A stretch of DNA of 64,000 bases from Allobosea lupini (GCF_900109525.1 NZ_FOAN01000008.1:175633-239632), one strand, 5' to 3'. Positions 24,703-33,506 are shown, counted from the stretch's first letter. The notes: generated by a model not told the origin, from the letters alone. Program-made: numbers and translations.

Positions 24703-25105
24703 AAGGCCGGCAGCCGTCCCCTCCCATGACGTGCTGGTGCACGAGCTAAAGGTCGGAACGATCGTCAGGACGTCGGGCGACTTCAACGCCTTCAACTTCG
24801 AGGAGGCCTATCGCGCGACCGGCGGCTTTACCATCCTCAGCCCCTCCTTCCGGGCGGCCGCCGGAAGGCTGCGCAAGGATCCCCAGCCTCTCGCCAGAGC
24901 TTTGCCCGCATTCTTCGCCAACCTCCTGCCGGAAGACAAATTGCGCGAGGCGATGGAACAGCACCACGCTGGTAATGTGCGGACGGCGCCCGTGCTCGAC
25001 CCCGGTCGCGGCCGGACCAAGGCCGGCCAGCTCTTCGCCTATGCGCGCGCCGACAGGCCCTGGGACGGATCGGATCCCCCGACGTGGCTGCGTAAACTCT
25101 CGTAG
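24686..25105 (+). CDS. HipA N-terminal-domain protein lacking the kinase domain (HipS-like, 139 aa)
   Basis: From GTG 24686 the protein follows the HipA N-terminal subdomain: HDVLVHELKVGTIVRTSGDFNAFNFEEAYRATGGFTILSPSF, then ALPAFFANLLPEDKLREAME. HipA proteins are about 430 residues with a kinase core that phosphorylates glutamyl-tRNA synthetase. This one stops after a short unrelated tail (GRGRTKAGQLFAYARADRPWDGSDPPTWLRKLS) and no kinase frame follows. In split HipBST systems this subdomain is a separate protein (HipS), but the HipT kinase is absent here. Either a 3'-deleted hipA or a HipS orphan. Confidence 0.75.
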   Translation: MALRFKRPAAVPSHDVLVHELKVGTIVRTSGDFNAFNFEEAYRATGGFTILSPSFRAAAGRLRKDPQPLARALPAFFANLLPEDKLREAMEQHHAGNVRTAPVLDPGRGRTKAGQLFAYARADRPWDGSDPPTWLRKLS

Positions 25106-25160
25106 CGCGCATCCACGACGGCTGACGGCTGGACATTTTGGGGCGGTCAGGCATAGCGGC

Positions 25161-25751
25161 TCAGCCTCGGCTTGTGGCTGCTTTGCGTGTTCGCCGTTTC
25201 GCCTTGTCGCCGCAGGTTGCCATCTCGCACCAGCGGCGTGAGCCGTTCTTAGTGCGGTCGATGAACAGCCACTGGCAATCGTTGGACGGACATTGCTTCA
25301 GGCGGTCGAGTTCCGGCCCGCGCAACAGATCCAACGCTGCCCAAGCGATCGGCCCGATGATGCGGTCGGTGCCGGTGAATGAGAGATGCGCGGGGGCGCC
25401 GACGAGGGTGGCGCGTGCGAGGCTCCCAGCAGCAATGTCGCGGATGGTGGCGAGCGCGTCTGCCGGCGGCTCGGCATGGTCCGCGATGGCTGCACCGGCC
25501 ACGTCGACGGCAATGCGGAGACGATGAACAGTGGCGAGGAACGACCGCGACTCCGTCGGCGGAACCGACCAGCCATCATCCACGAGCCCGGCCGCCGCCG
25601 CCCAGCCCTGCACGTCGTCGATCCCCGCCAGATGATCAACTTCGCACGCGGTGCCGCGGAAGCTAAAGGTGTTGGCGAGGTCAAGCGCGAGATTGCCGGC
25701 GATGCGGTGCGGGAGCAGTTTCGGTTCGTCCACTCGGGGACAATCACTCAA
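25161..25751 (-). CDS. CGNR zinc-finger (ABATE-domain) regulator (196 aa)
   Basis: The N-terminal ABATE domain (AGNLALDLANTFSFRGTACEVDHLAGIDDVQGWA) precedes the C-terminal zinc finger (LKQCPSNDCQWLFIDRTKNGSRRWCEMATCGDKAKRRTRK). In most members the last motif is CGNRxK; here it is CGDKAK, keeping the cysteines but changing Asn-Arg to Asp-Lys. These proteins are thought to be DNA-binding regulators, often beside alpha/beta hydrolases or oxidoreductases. Downstream on the same strand as the small gene pair and the epoxide-hydrolase-like gene, so possibly their regulator. Confidence 0.85.
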   Translation of the reverse strand: MSDCPRVDEPKLLPHRIAGNLALDLANTFSFRGTACEVDHLAGIDDVQGWAAAAGLVDDGWSVPPTESRSFLATVHRLRIAVDVAGAAIADHAEPPADALATIRDIAAGSLARATLVGAPAHLSFTGTDRIIGPIAWAALDLLRGPELDRLKQCPSNDCQWLFIDRTKNGSRRWCEMATCGDKAKRRTRKAATSRG

Positions 25752-25776
25752 TTACTTGGCTCCTCTGCCTATCCCG

Positions 25777-25953
25777 TTACGCTGCTGCGCAGCGCAACCC
25801 CTGCCGGCCAACGAGAACGCGGCATAGCTCCATCCGGTCGGGCTTCGCGATCAGGGACTTGTCGTTGCGCGGCAGCGAGTGGAGGTCGACCGGCTCGTCG
25901 GTGCGCCGAGTTCGTGCCCGCCAAATGCGCCCTATGGTCGGCTCGGTCGCCAT
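25777..25953 (-). CDS. Internally deleted copy of the 108-aa neighbour gene (58 aa)
   Basis: The frame begins MATEPTIGRIWRARTRR and ends KPDRMELCRVLVGRQGL before a short Arg/Cys tail. The neighbour upstream begins MPTKPTIARIWRGRTRR and ends LPKRIEIHRILVDREGL. The two termini therefore match while the middle 50 residues are missing and replaced by an unrelated short linker. Probably a degenerate duplicate; a good GGGAGAG ribosome site precedes the ATG at 25953, so it may still be translated. Confidence 0.5.
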   Translation of the reverse strand: MATEPTIGRIWRARTRRTDEPVDLHSLPRNDKSLIAKPDRMELCRVLVGRQGLRCAAA

Positions 25954-26001
25954 GTGCTCTCCCTCGTTGATGGAGCCGGCGTTTGCTCGCGAGGCGGGTG
26001 C

Positions 26002-26328
26002 TTAGGACAGGCCCTCCCGGTCGACCAGAATGCGGTGGATCTCGATGCGCTTGGGCAGCTCGATCAACAGTTCGGGATCGCGGTCGAGATGATGCACCGC
26101 TGTCGCGTCGCCCCCGGTAAATTCTTTCATCGCGTCCATGTCGGCCCAATAGGAGATCGTGGTGAACCATGTCTCCTCTTCGCGGTCCTCGCGGAACAAC
26201 TGGACGCCAAGTGCGGTGTTCTCGAGGGGCGGGACGCCGTGCATACGATTATAGGCCTCATACTCATCGGCGCGATCGCGGCGCGTGCGCCCACGCCAGA
26301 TGCGGGCGATGGTCGGCTTGGTTGGCAT
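26002..26328 (-). CDS. ABM/EthD-like small ferredoxin-fold protein (108 aa)
   Basis: AAGGAG is 7 bases before the ATG at 26328. The chain (TIARIWRGRTRRDRADEYEAYNRMHGVPPLENTALGVQLFREDREEETWFTTISYWADMDAMKEFTGGDATAVHHLDRDPELLIELPKRIEIHRIL) has the beta-alpha-beta repeat of antibiotic-biosynthesis-monooxygenase-like dimeric proteins: a strand with IWRG, a strand with FTTISYWADMDAMKEFTG and His/Asp in between. Such proteins are enzymes or binding proteins of small aromatic or heme-like ligands. Followed by a shortened copy of itself. Confidence 0.65.
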   Translation of the reverse strand: MPTKPTIARIWRGRTRRDRADEYEAYNRMHGVPPLENTALGVQLFREDREEETWFTTISYWADMDAMKEFTGGDATAVHHLDRDPELLIELPKRIEIHRILVDREGLS

Positions 26329-26393
26329 GTCAGGCTCCTTTGTGTGCAGACGATTAGCAAGCCCGCAGCAGCTCCGAGAGAGCGGCGCGACCG

Positions 26394-27272
26394 TCAGGCA
26401 TGATGCCGAGCGAGGAAGTCGCGTACGAGCGGCAGCGCCGCGTCGAAATGGGTCTCGAGCAGCCAATGACCGGCGTCCTCGAGCATATGCAGCTCGGCGT
26501 CAGGCAGATCGCGATGATAGGCACGCGCGGACGCGGCGGGCATGTAGCCGTCCTCTGGACCCCAAACGATCAGCGTCGGCGGGCGATGCTCGCGCAACCA
26601 GCCCTGGTAGCGTGGAAACCAGGCGAGGTTCTCCTCGAGCTTCTCCATTAGCTCGACGGCGACCTTGCGGCGCACGGGCGTGTTCATCAGTGGCCAGTGC
26701 AGCTTCCACAAATCCGGCGGCACGCGCGCAGCGACGTCCTCCGCCACCTCGCCGACAAACTCGGCGCGGAAACCTTCCTCGCTGACCGCTTCCTCGAGCG
26801 GGCAATGATTCTCCGGCGTTTTGTCGGTCCAATAGGCCTTGATCGTCTCGTACTTCGGCCCGAGCACGTCTTCGTAAATGTCCCCATTCTGCACGATCAG
26901 TGCGGCTATACGGCCGGGGTGGGCAATCGCGTGCCTGAGACCGATCTGCGAGCCGTAATCGTGCAGCCACAGCGCATAACGGTCCAGGTCGAGATAGTCG
27001 GTCACGGAGGTTAGGACGGCCTGATAGGAGTCGAAGTCGTAGCCGAAGCTGCCCGGATCGGGCGTGCTGCTGTAGCCAAAGCCCGGCCAGTCGAACGCCA
27101 CGGTGCGCCAGCGATCGGCCAGCGTCGGCATGAGGCGGCGGAATTGGTAGGAAGAACAGGGATAACCGTGCGGCAGTAGAAGCACCGGTGCGTCGTTCGG
27201 ACCGGCCTCTCGCAAAAAGATGCGATGTTCGCCGATTTGCTCACGGCGATATCGGATCGAGGTATCATGCAT
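26394..27272 (-). CDS. Epoxide-hydrolase/haloalkane-dehalogenase-like alpha/beta hydrolase (292 aa)
   Basis: Start 27272 (MHDTSIRYRRE) has GGAG 8 bases upstream. The oxyanion HGYP (LLPHGYPCSSYQFRRLMPTLADRW), the strand DWPGFGYSSTPD, the nucleophile elbow LWLHDYGSQIGLRHAIAHP (Asp in HDYGS), PTLIVWGPEDGYMP for the acid, and the catalytic His in DAGHWLLETH are all present. Asp nucleophile means an epoxide hydrolase or dehalogenase rather than an esterase. Cytoplasmic; no signal peptide. The substrate is unknown. Upstream of the small ferredoxin-fold gene on the same strand with a 65-bp gap. Confidence 0.85.
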   Translation of the reverse strand: MHDTSIRYRREQIGEHRIFLREAGPNDAPVLLLPHGYPCSSYQFRRLMPTLADRWRTVAFDWPGFGYSSTPDPGSFGYDFDSYQAVLTSVTDYLDLDRYALWLHDYGSQIGLRHAIAHPGRIAALIVQNGDIYEDVLGPKYETIKAYWTDKTPENHCPLEEAVSEEGFRAEFVGEVAEDVAARVPPDLWKLHWPLMNTPVRRKVAVELMEKLEENLAWFPRYQGWLREHRPPTLIVWGPEDGYMPAASARAYHRDLPDAELHMLEDAGHWLLETHFDAALPLVRDFLARHHA

Positions 27273-27299
27273 GGTGACTTCTCCGTCTGACACCATTCA

Positions 27300-27833
27300 A
27301 ACGTGTTTAGCCGGTGTGCGGTTCCGTGCAGGTCTGCGATAGACTTGATGGTGCGAAGTTGGGGGACACAACCCATCCAGCTGATTTGAGCGAGCCGCGT
27401 AACGCTCTTTGCGGGCTAATCGCCGCTGGAATTCAGGTTCTCCGGTACCGATCCTGACTGACGACGCCCGCGCGCGCGACTGCCCAGGAGCAATTGCCGT
27501 CGGCCATCGATCAGGGCTGCAGCGGAACGGCGGCCCGGCACAATCGGCCGGCTGCGATCGTGGCACGACAAGCCCTACCTGGTGCGCCGAAAGTGCAGCG
27601 GGGTCGCGCCGGATCATCCACGTGAACGCAAGGCGATCAGAGGAGCAAGACCCTTCCCGCTCGTCTGGGATGGCGTCCTGGTCCGGCCCCGGGACTTCCA
27701 CGATCAACCCCGAGGGGTGCGCTAGCAAGCTGCGGCCGCTTGGGCTTTGCCCTGCGCGGTGATCGCGTCCGGGGCCGGACACTGACGGAGCCATCGAGCG
27801 GGAATGGACCCGCTTCCCGATGGAGCCTTCGCG
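27300..27833. other. Region without a confident gene
   Basis: Open frames exist on both strands (a 189-codon one on the minus strand at 27297-27866) but are Arg/Ser/Pro-rich without family features, as expected from chance at high GC. A plus-strand stretch reading HDKPYLVRRKCSGVAPDHPRERKAIRGARPFPL has some coding character but no start. Possibly debris of an old insertion. Confidence 0.4.
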
Positions 27834-28016
27834 ATGTCGCGCGATCTGACGCTCGGCCAGAACCACGCCTTCCAGCTCGCCCAGACCCTCAAGGTTTCAG
27901 TCACTGTTTTCCGGACAAACGGGGCATTCGGCGTCCTGCCTTCGGCCGAACTCGATGACGGCGAGGTCGAGACCATCTCCGAGTTCGATCCCATCGAGTG
28001 GCGGCCGGATCGTTGA
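27834..28016 (+). CDS. Hypothetical protein (60 aa)
   Basis: MSRDLTLGQNHAFQLAQTLKVSVTVFRTNGAFGVLPSAELDDGEVETISEFDPIEW has a compact helix plus beta-hairpin look. GGAG is 8 bases before the ATG at 27834. I believe small plasmid-borne relatives exist but cannot name a family. It lies before the helicase/methylase remnant, where such small genes are common on rhizobial plasmids. Confidence 0.45.
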   Translation: MSRDLTLGQNHAFQLAQTLKVSVTVFRTNGAFGVLPSAELDDGEVETISEFDPIEWRPDR

Positions 28017-28129
28017 ACCGGCCCCTCTCCGCCCAAAAATGCCGCCCGCGAGCTGCGCCACGCTCAGATCTAGGGAGATTCTGACCCCGGTTTTCAGCTT
28101 GAGCAGGAGTGTGAAAGTGCCTGCGCTCA

Positions 28130-28480
28130 GCAGATTCGACCGTGAATTTACCGACAAGCGGCTCGCTGGGGCGGCAATCGCTACAGCACCTTGCTGATGC
28201 GCACCGGCGCCGAAGACGAGATCGGGCTACCAGTCACGGGTCATGCGGCTCGGCGCTATGGCCCCCTTTTGAGCTGTGCTCGGCGATTTCGCGGGCGAGC
28301 AAGCGCGCTATCGTCTGCGCCTCGCCGATACCCGACTCCGCCTTGCCTCCTACCGAACGCACGAGGGCGACGAGTTCGCATTCGCCGCCGAACTTGCCGA
28401 GAAGCGTCGGCAGCTAGTGGGGATCGAGGCCGACTTTGCGCAAGTTTGGAAAAGTCGCGAGCCTCGGGTCGCGGCCTAGG
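28130..28480 (+). pseudogene. 3' remnant of a large plasmid helicase/methylase gene
   Basis: Two frames carry the pieces: REFTDKRLAGAAIATALLMRTGAEDEIG upstream, and EQARYRLRLADTRLRLASYRTHEGDEFAFAAELAEKRRQLVGIEADFAQ to the stop at 28480. These resemble the last 150 residues of the roughly 1600-aa Strawberry-notch-type helicase/N6-methylase proteins of alphaproteobacterial plasmids (..RLAxYxPRxGExFxxxxELxxKxxxLxxIEAxLA). The body of that gene is absent, so this is a leftover of a deletion. Confidence 0.5.
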
Positions 28481-28484
28481 CGAT

Positions 28485-28982
28485 CTATCGCGAGAGCCGG
28501 TTCTCGTCGTCGATCAGAATGAGGCGGGTTGGGGCAGCGTCGCTCCATCTCCAAAGCACGAGGTTTAGATCGTCTGCACTCGATCCGGCCGCAAAACTCC
28601 TGACGAGCAGGCCGGTGTAGCCGGCGGTGATGAGACGCCGGGCAAATGCTTGCGGTCGTGCCTCCCCGTTGGCCTTCATCTGATCGCGCCATGTCCTGTC
28701 CGCGAGCGCGGAGGCGTCCATAGCCTCTGTCGCAAGCGCCACTTCGTCGCGACAATCGAAGATGTTCTCGATGTCCGCCTCGTAGGCAACGAGCGTCGTT
28801 GGCTGCAGGTTGCCGGCTTGGTTGGCTTCCCTCAGGGCGGTCATGATGGTCAAGGATGTGTAGAGCGCCGGCACGCCCTTCGGATTGAACCGACCGCCGT
28901 ATAATTGCGCGCCACGCCCTGACAGCGGTTCGAGCGCGAAAATCGGATTCAGCGCGCGAAACAGCGGCCCGCGATAGATCAT
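28485..28982 (-). CDS. RES-domain toxin (165 aa)
   Basis: MIYRGPLFRALNPIFALEPLSGRGAQLYGGRFNPKGVPALYTSLTIMTALREANQ is the RES opening with GGRFN and the ALREAN helix; the later VRSFAAG supplies the family Ser. RES toxins degrade NAD+ through an ADP-ribosyltransferase-like fold when not held by an Xre/MbcA antitoxin. Start 28982 was taken at the conserved MIYRG; the longer frame overlaps the antitoxin gene. Gap to the antitoxin is 8 bases, so the two are one operon. Confidence 0.88.
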   Translation of the reverse strand: MIYRGPLFRALNPIFALEPLSGRGAQLYGGRFNPKGVPALYTSLTIMTALREANQAGNLQPTTLVAYEADIENIFDCRDEVALATEAMDASALADRTWRDQMKANGEARPQAFARRLITAGYTGLLVRSFAAGSSADDLNLVLWRWSDAAPTRLILIDDENRLSR

Positions 28983-28990
28983 CGTCAGGC

Positions 28991-29341
28991 TCAGGCGTGG
29001 ACGCCGGCGTCCACCGCATCGATATAGTCGAGCACGTCGTCGGCGCGGCCGGCGCGCACCAGCTGCATCGCGGTCTGACCGGAAAAGCCTGGAAGCGGCT
29101 CGGAGCGATACCAAGCATAGGCCATCAGCGCGGAGCCGAAGCGCGGCTCGGTCTTATTGATGATCTCGACCATCTCGCGCAGACGGCGCTGGGTTCGTTC
29201 CGACCGGACGCGCTCCTTGCGCTGGATGGCATCCTTGCCCAGGCCGGCCGTCCGGGCGACCTCTTCACTGGTCGTGCGAAAGGCATCGGCGATCTTGCGC
29301 GGTACGAAAAACCCGTCATCGGAATACTGGACAAGACCCAT
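28991..29341 (-). CDS. MbcA/ParS/Xre-type antitoxin (116 aa)
   Basis: AGGAGG lies five bases before the ATG at 29341 (MGLVQYSDDGFFVPRKIADAF). The chain has the Xre-like DNA-binding part (EEVARTAGLGKDAIQRKERV...RRLREMVEIINKTEPRFGS) and the DUF2384 end PLPGFSGQTAMQLVRAGRADDVLDYIDAVDAGVHA that enters the active site of the RES toxin. It is the first gene of the pair and should autorepress. One of two such pairs in the window. Confidence 0.9.
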   Translation of the reverse strand: MGLVQYSDDGFFVPRKIADAFRTTSEEVARTAGLGKDAIQRKERVRSERTQRRLREMVEIINKTEPRFGSALMAYAWYRSEPLPGFSGQTAMQLVRAGRADDVLDYIDAVDAGVHA

Positions 29342-29909
29342 ATGGCCCTCCTGAGGCATTCTGCCTCTAATGATGACGCAATATAGCGTCAGTCGCGGCG
29401 TCATTCAACGAAGAGCGGGATGCAATGAGAGGGGAGGGAACCCGCTTCGCGCTGACGGCCATCGGCCGGCGCAGGCGAAGGTTCGACGCGATCGAGGCAG
29501 GACGCTGTCGTCGGCAGATTCCATCATGCGACCACGCCGGCGAACGAGCAGATTGGCAGAAGGAACGGTGGGCGCGATTCGTCCGTTTCCCTTTGCGGCT
29601 CCTGCGCTGGACACGGCGATCCCGCCGATCCCCCTCTGGTCTGACTACGGTCGTAAACCGGCGGCCGGTCACTTCAACGCCGGGTTCCGCGCCGCGGGGC
29701 AGCCAAAACCGCCAGGCTCGGCAGGATGGGCCTGCGTTCTGCGCGAGGGCTGACCAGCCCTGATTGTCCGCACGCTCCGCCCCGCTCGCTCTGGCGGCCC
29801 CGGGCCCTGAAGCGTCCGCCTGTTGCCGGTTTCTCCTGACCGCACCCGAGGGAGGGTCGGCAGAAGTCGGCCTCAGCTCTTGGGAGAAACGCCAGGAAAG
29901 GATCTTCAT
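29342..29909. other. Region without a confident gene
   Basis: 568 bases between the divergent antitoxin and the 195-aa gene. The left end must carry the toxin-antitoxin promoter (AT-rich TATTGCGTCATCATTAG-like stretch near 29370-29400). The long minus-strand open frame that covers it (to 30698) is an antisense artefact of the 195-aa gene. A GC-rich stretch at 29780-29880 shows no family match. Confidence 0.4.
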
Positions 29910-30497
29910 ATGGCCAAAGGCGCTGCCGTTTCCAGCCAGACCGCACGTGCGACCCCGCTTCGGAAGAGCGCCAACCTCGACATGGTTCGACTCTGCTGTC
30001 CCGATGCCGGCCAGGCCACCGTCATCTCCGAGAGTTTCGGCCTGACCGTCGTCGATTGTGACGGCATCCGCGACCTCCACGAGAAGCTGATCGTCGAGGC
30101 CGCCGATGCACTCACTGAAAGCCTCGGAGAACGCGCGATGCAATTCCATCTCCAGCGCACCGTTGGTGCCTATGTCGGATCCGCCCATGGTGCCGGCCAG
30201 TTTTACAGCCGCGCGGTCACTGAGGCTCGCGACGCCACGGCGAAAGCCGCAAGCGATGCGCGCGATCAAGATCGCGACCGCAACGTCGGCTTCGACGGCG
30301 CCGCCCAGCGCAAGCGCGAGTTCGCCGCAGACATGGCGATCCAATCTCACGCGCTGCTTATGGCGGCAGAGGGTGCCGTCACCGCCTATGAGCGGGTCGT
30401 GGGCGAGCGCTGGAAACCTTTCGAGAGGCTGGCCGAAAAACCCGGTCAGAGCGTTGACCGCAAGGTGGCCGAGCTCCAGATGGCGGCTCTCGGTTGA
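29910..30497 (+). CDS. Plasmid-type hypothetical protein (195 aa)
   Basis: The ATG at 29910 follows AGGAAAGGATCTTCAT. The protein begins MAKGAAVSSQTARATPLRKSANL, then LCCPDAGQATVISESFGLTVVDCDGIRDLHEKLIVEAADALTESLGERAMQFHLQRTVGAYVGSAHGAGQFYSRAVTEARDATAKAASDARDQDRD. Mostly helical and charged, cytoplasmic, no metal or nucleotide motif. It resembles proteins next to ardC and helicase genes on Rhizobiales plasmids, where the function is not known. Confidence 0.6.
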   Translation: MAKGAAVSSQTARATPLRKSANLDMVRLCCPDAGQATVISESFGLTVVDCDGIRDLHEKLIVEAADALTESLGERAMQFHLQRTVGAYVGSAHGAGQFYSRAVTEARDATAKAASDARDQDRDRNVGFDGAAQRKREFAADMAIQSHALLMAAEGAVTAYERVVGERWKPFERLAEKPGQSVDRKVAELQMAALG

Positions 30498-30802
30498 GGC
30501 ACTTCGGCCGCGGCCATAGGCTCGCCCGTCTCCAGCATCACGTATCGAGCAGGCTGGTCCCGTCAGGCGCAAGCTTGCTCGCATGTCCACCTCCACCGGG
30601 CCCGGCCGACAAGGGGAGAAACCCACGACCTTGCGGCCGTCTCGGCTGTCGGTCCTGCCGGGGCCGGCGGCCAGCGCAGCGGCGTTGCCGCCCTCCACTG
30701 CGTTTCGGCCCGTGGGGTGCGCCGCCCACCTGATTTCCCCGGCGCTGGACCTCCGTGACGGCCGCGATGGGCTCGCGGCCCTCCAAACGGAGGTTCAGGA
30801 CC
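30498..30802. other. GC-rich spacer before the ardC remnant
   Basis: No supported gene. The plus strand holds only Arg/Pro-rich frames, and the minus-strand frame is an extension of a long antisense frame. It should carry the former ardC promoter. Confidence 0.4.
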
Positions 30803-31681
30803 ATGGGAAAGAGATAAGAAGGACAACGCGCGGATCTCTATGCACGTATCACCGAGTGCGTCGTCGCCGAATTGGAGAAAGGGGTGCGTCCCTGGATTCA
30901 GCCGTGGAGCGCCGCAAACGCGCCCGGGCGGATTACCCGCCCCCTGCGCCACAATGGCCAAGCTTACACCGGAATGAACGTACTGCTGCTCTGGTCGGCG
31001 TCCATGGCGCGAGGATATTTGGCTCCGATCTGGATGACCTTCCGGCAGGCGAGCGAGCTGGGCGCTCATGTCGGCAAGGGCGAAGCCAGCGCGACCGTGA
31101 TCTATGCGAGCCGGTTCACTCGAACCGAAACCGACGCACGCGGTGACGAGATCGAAAACGACATTCCGTTCCTCAAGGCCTATGGCGTCTTCAACATCGA
31201 GCAAATCGAAGGCTTGCCGGAGCACTATTTCCACAGGCCGGGACCGCAGCTCAATCCGGACCAGCGGATCGAACGCGCAGACCGCTACTTCGCTTAAACC
31301 GGCGCCGTTATCCGACATGGCGGCACACAGGCGTATTATTCGCCCGCGACCGATCACATCCAGATGCCGCCCTTCGAGACATTCCGCGACGCCGCGAGCT
31401 ACGTCGCCATCCTCAGCCACGAGACCGTGCATTGGACGGCAGACTCCCGCCGCGTCGGACGCGATCTCAGCCGATATGGCAAAGATCGCACCGAGCGGGC
31501 TCGAGAGGAGCTGGTGGCGGAGATTGGTTCGGCGCTGCTTTGCGCCGATCTCGGCATCGTTCCCGAACTTGAGCCGCGGCCTGATCACGCTGCCTACATG
31601 GCAAGCTGGCTGAAACGCCTTGCTGACGACAAGCGTGCGATTTTCCAGGCAGCCGCTCATGCGCAGCGCGCCGTGACCTAG
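30803..31681 (+). pseudogene. ardC: ArdC-like antirestriction protein gene broken by two in-frame stops
   Basis: One unshifted frame carries the whole protein: ADLYARITECVVAELEKGVRPWIQPW, the ssDNA-binding part (GQAYTGMNVLLLWSASMARGYLAPIWMTFRQASELGAHVGKGE), and the zincin part (PPFETFRDAASYVAILSHETVHWTADSRRVGRDL...AREELVAEIGSALLCADLGI) with the HExxH-like HETVHWT and the Glu of EELVAEIG. TAA codons stand at 30815 (codon 5) and at 31295-31297 (before TGAVIRHGGTQAYYSP). Plasmid ArdC protects incoming DNA. A TTG at 30872 could start a shortened N-part, but the zincin part would need its own start. Probably non-functional. Confidence 0.8.
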
Positions 31682-32505
31682 CTGCACGGATTGCAGCAGG
31701 ATCCCGAATCGGACCAACCGGCCGCCTGATCTCGTTTACCTCACAGCCCAGAAGGAGGAGCCAGCGCCCTCCTTCCTCCGGTCCCGGATGCGGCGAAGAG
31801 CGCTTGGCGGCGGCATGCGGTAAGGACCAGGGCCGCGCCCGCCGGTCGCTGACCGGCTCGCCGTCGCGTTCCCTCGCCACATGACCCGACCGACCGCCGA
31901 CAGGCTGCATTGGTCGCGGCGTTCTGCTCGAGGGCAGCGATCGGGCTCTGGCGATGAGGGTGCGGGAATTCGTGGCGAAAATGCTAATCCGGAAACACGG
32001 CAGGAGCAGTTGTTGCGGGAGTTGGCTGCGACGCTCGGGATAGAAAATCAGATCACAAGGACCAAGCGCGCCAAGATGACAGAACAATTGGCAAGCGCGA
32101 GCGATAGTGCAAGATTATTGTCATTACTTGATTTTGACAGAGTGCGCGCTTTTATTTCGTTCATGTAGATTAAAGCGCACCTGAGCGGGTAAGCTTAAAG
32201 AGATCTTGCCGCTGACTCCTTCGCTCTGTCTGCCTTTGTGCTCCCGACTTTGCCTGGTTGGGCGGTCCCGCGCGGACCAGCGAAGAGCGACATCAACGCG
32301 GCGTTTCTGGTAATCAACGCATTGAATTCATTCGATAATCTTGTGCGTGCTGCATCGAGCTTGGCTGGCGCCTAGCGCCAGCGCCTCGCGTTGACATGAG
32401 CCGCGGCGGCGAGGCGACTGATCGGCCGCAGTGAGGACGAGGCCGCTCTGCGCGATAGCTCCGGCTTGTTAATTTAGTCTGGTGATCGCAACCTGGAGCC
32501 TCGAT
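31682..32505. other. Long region without a confident gene
   Basis: About 820 bases. Frames on both strands are short or Arg/Ser-rich. A 95-codon plus frame (31881-32168) ends in an AT-rich stretch (32090-32160) and has no good ribosome site. AT content rises between 32060 and 32160 and again near 32310-32350. No repeat, RNA or terminator hairpin was recognised. It may be insertion debris. Confidence 0.4.
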
Positions 32506-33402
32506 TCATCCGCCGGCTCTGGATGAAACCAACGCTTCTGCGAGAAATTCAACCAACGCGGCAACGCGGCGGCTCGGCGCGCCGCCAGGCTGAACGGCAT
32601 ACAGATCAATGTCACCCGCATTGTAGCCGTCGAGAGCGATCTCCAATGCGCCGTTCTTCAGTTGGTGATCGACGTCCCACCGATTCTTGAGTATCACGCC
32701 AACCCCTTGCGCTGCCCAATCTCGCAGTACGTCGCCATCGCTTGCCTGCCGATCTCCGGACACCTTGATGGTGAAATGCTTGGCTCCTTGGCGAAACGGC
32801 CAATTCGACAGTGGCGCCCCGGGCCGTGAGAGTACGATGCAGTTGTGCTCAATCAAATCGTCCGGGTGATCAGGCTTTCCCGCGCGAGCCCAGTAAGCTG
32901 GCGACGCGCAAACAACGCGTGGCCCGCGCAGGAGGAGGCGCGCCCGCAGCGTCGAGTCTGGCAGCGGTCCGCTGCGCAACGCGAGATCGAAGCGTTCCTC
33001 GACCAGGTCGACGGTGTCGTCGCTCAACATCAAGGTCATGTGGACGGCCGGGTTCACCGACTGGAACGCATCCAGCAGCGGGCGTAGCCGCGAGCGACCG
33101 AAGTCGTTGGTCGCGGTGATCCGGATAGGACCCGCCAACGGACCATCATCCCGGAAGCTGCCGACGGCGCCGTCCCATTCCGCTACGATCCGGCGCGCGT
33201 CGGCGAGAAGCATTTCACCCTCGTGCGTGAAGACCAGGCGCCGCGTGGTGCGCACCATTAACCGAACGCCGAGCTCCTGCTCGAGCTGACCGACCGCCAG
33301 CGCGACAGTCGACGTCGCGATCGATCGCTGCCGCGCGACCGCGGAAAAGCTACCCTTCTCATCGACATCGATGACAAGGCGAAGTGCGTCGATTCGATCC
33401 AT
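32506..33402 (-). CDS. LysR-type transcriptional regulator (298 aa)
   Basis: MDRIDALRLVIDVDEKGSFSAVARQRSIATSTVALAVGQLEQELGVRLMVRTTRRLVFTHEG is the winged helix-turn-helix. The effector domain (GPIRITATNDFGRSRLRPLLDAFQSVNPAVHMTLMLSDDTVDLVEERFDLALRSGPLPDSTL) is typical of the AaeR/DsdC-like half of the family that often controls neighbouring oxidoreductases. Start 33402 at the conserved MDRIDAL; a longer start exists. Divergent from the SDR gene at 33507 (105-bp gap), which it most likely regulates together with the nitroreductase. Confidence 0.9.
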   Translation of the reverse strand: MDRIDALRLVIDVDEKGSFSAVARQRSIATSTVALAVGQLEQELGVRLMVRTTRRLVFTHEGEMLLADARRIVAEWDGAVGSFRDDGPLAGPIRITATNDFGRSRLRPLLDAFQSVNPAVHMTLMLSDDTVDLVEERFDLALRSGPLPDSTLRARLLLRGPRVVCASPAYWARAGKPDHPDDLIEHNCIVLSRPGAPLSNWPFRQGAKHFTIKVSGDRQASDGDVLRDWAAQGVGVILKNRWDVDHQLKNGALEIALDGYNAGDIDLYAVQPGGAPSRRVAALVEFLAEALVSSRAGG

Positions 33403-33506
33403 CTTACGATAATCTCGAAAGCTGCTTTGTGGCAAAAGCCGATTATGCACAAAGCTGCTCGCAATTATAGTTTTTGCGAAATAGATTTCACCGGAGCAAG
33501 CCTGCC

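Noticed and set aside
29367..30698. 443-codon minus-strand open frame
   Set aside because: It lies antisense to the 195-aa gene and is Arg/Gly-rich with no ribosome site; the plus-strand gene has better codons and a start site.
30803..31681. Stop-codon readthrough or recoding of TAA in ardC
   Set aside because: All other genes use TAA as a normal stop, and no recoding element is visible.
30563..31717. 384-codon minus-strand open frame
   Set aside because: It is antisense to the ArdC frame, whose conserved motifs are on the plus strand.
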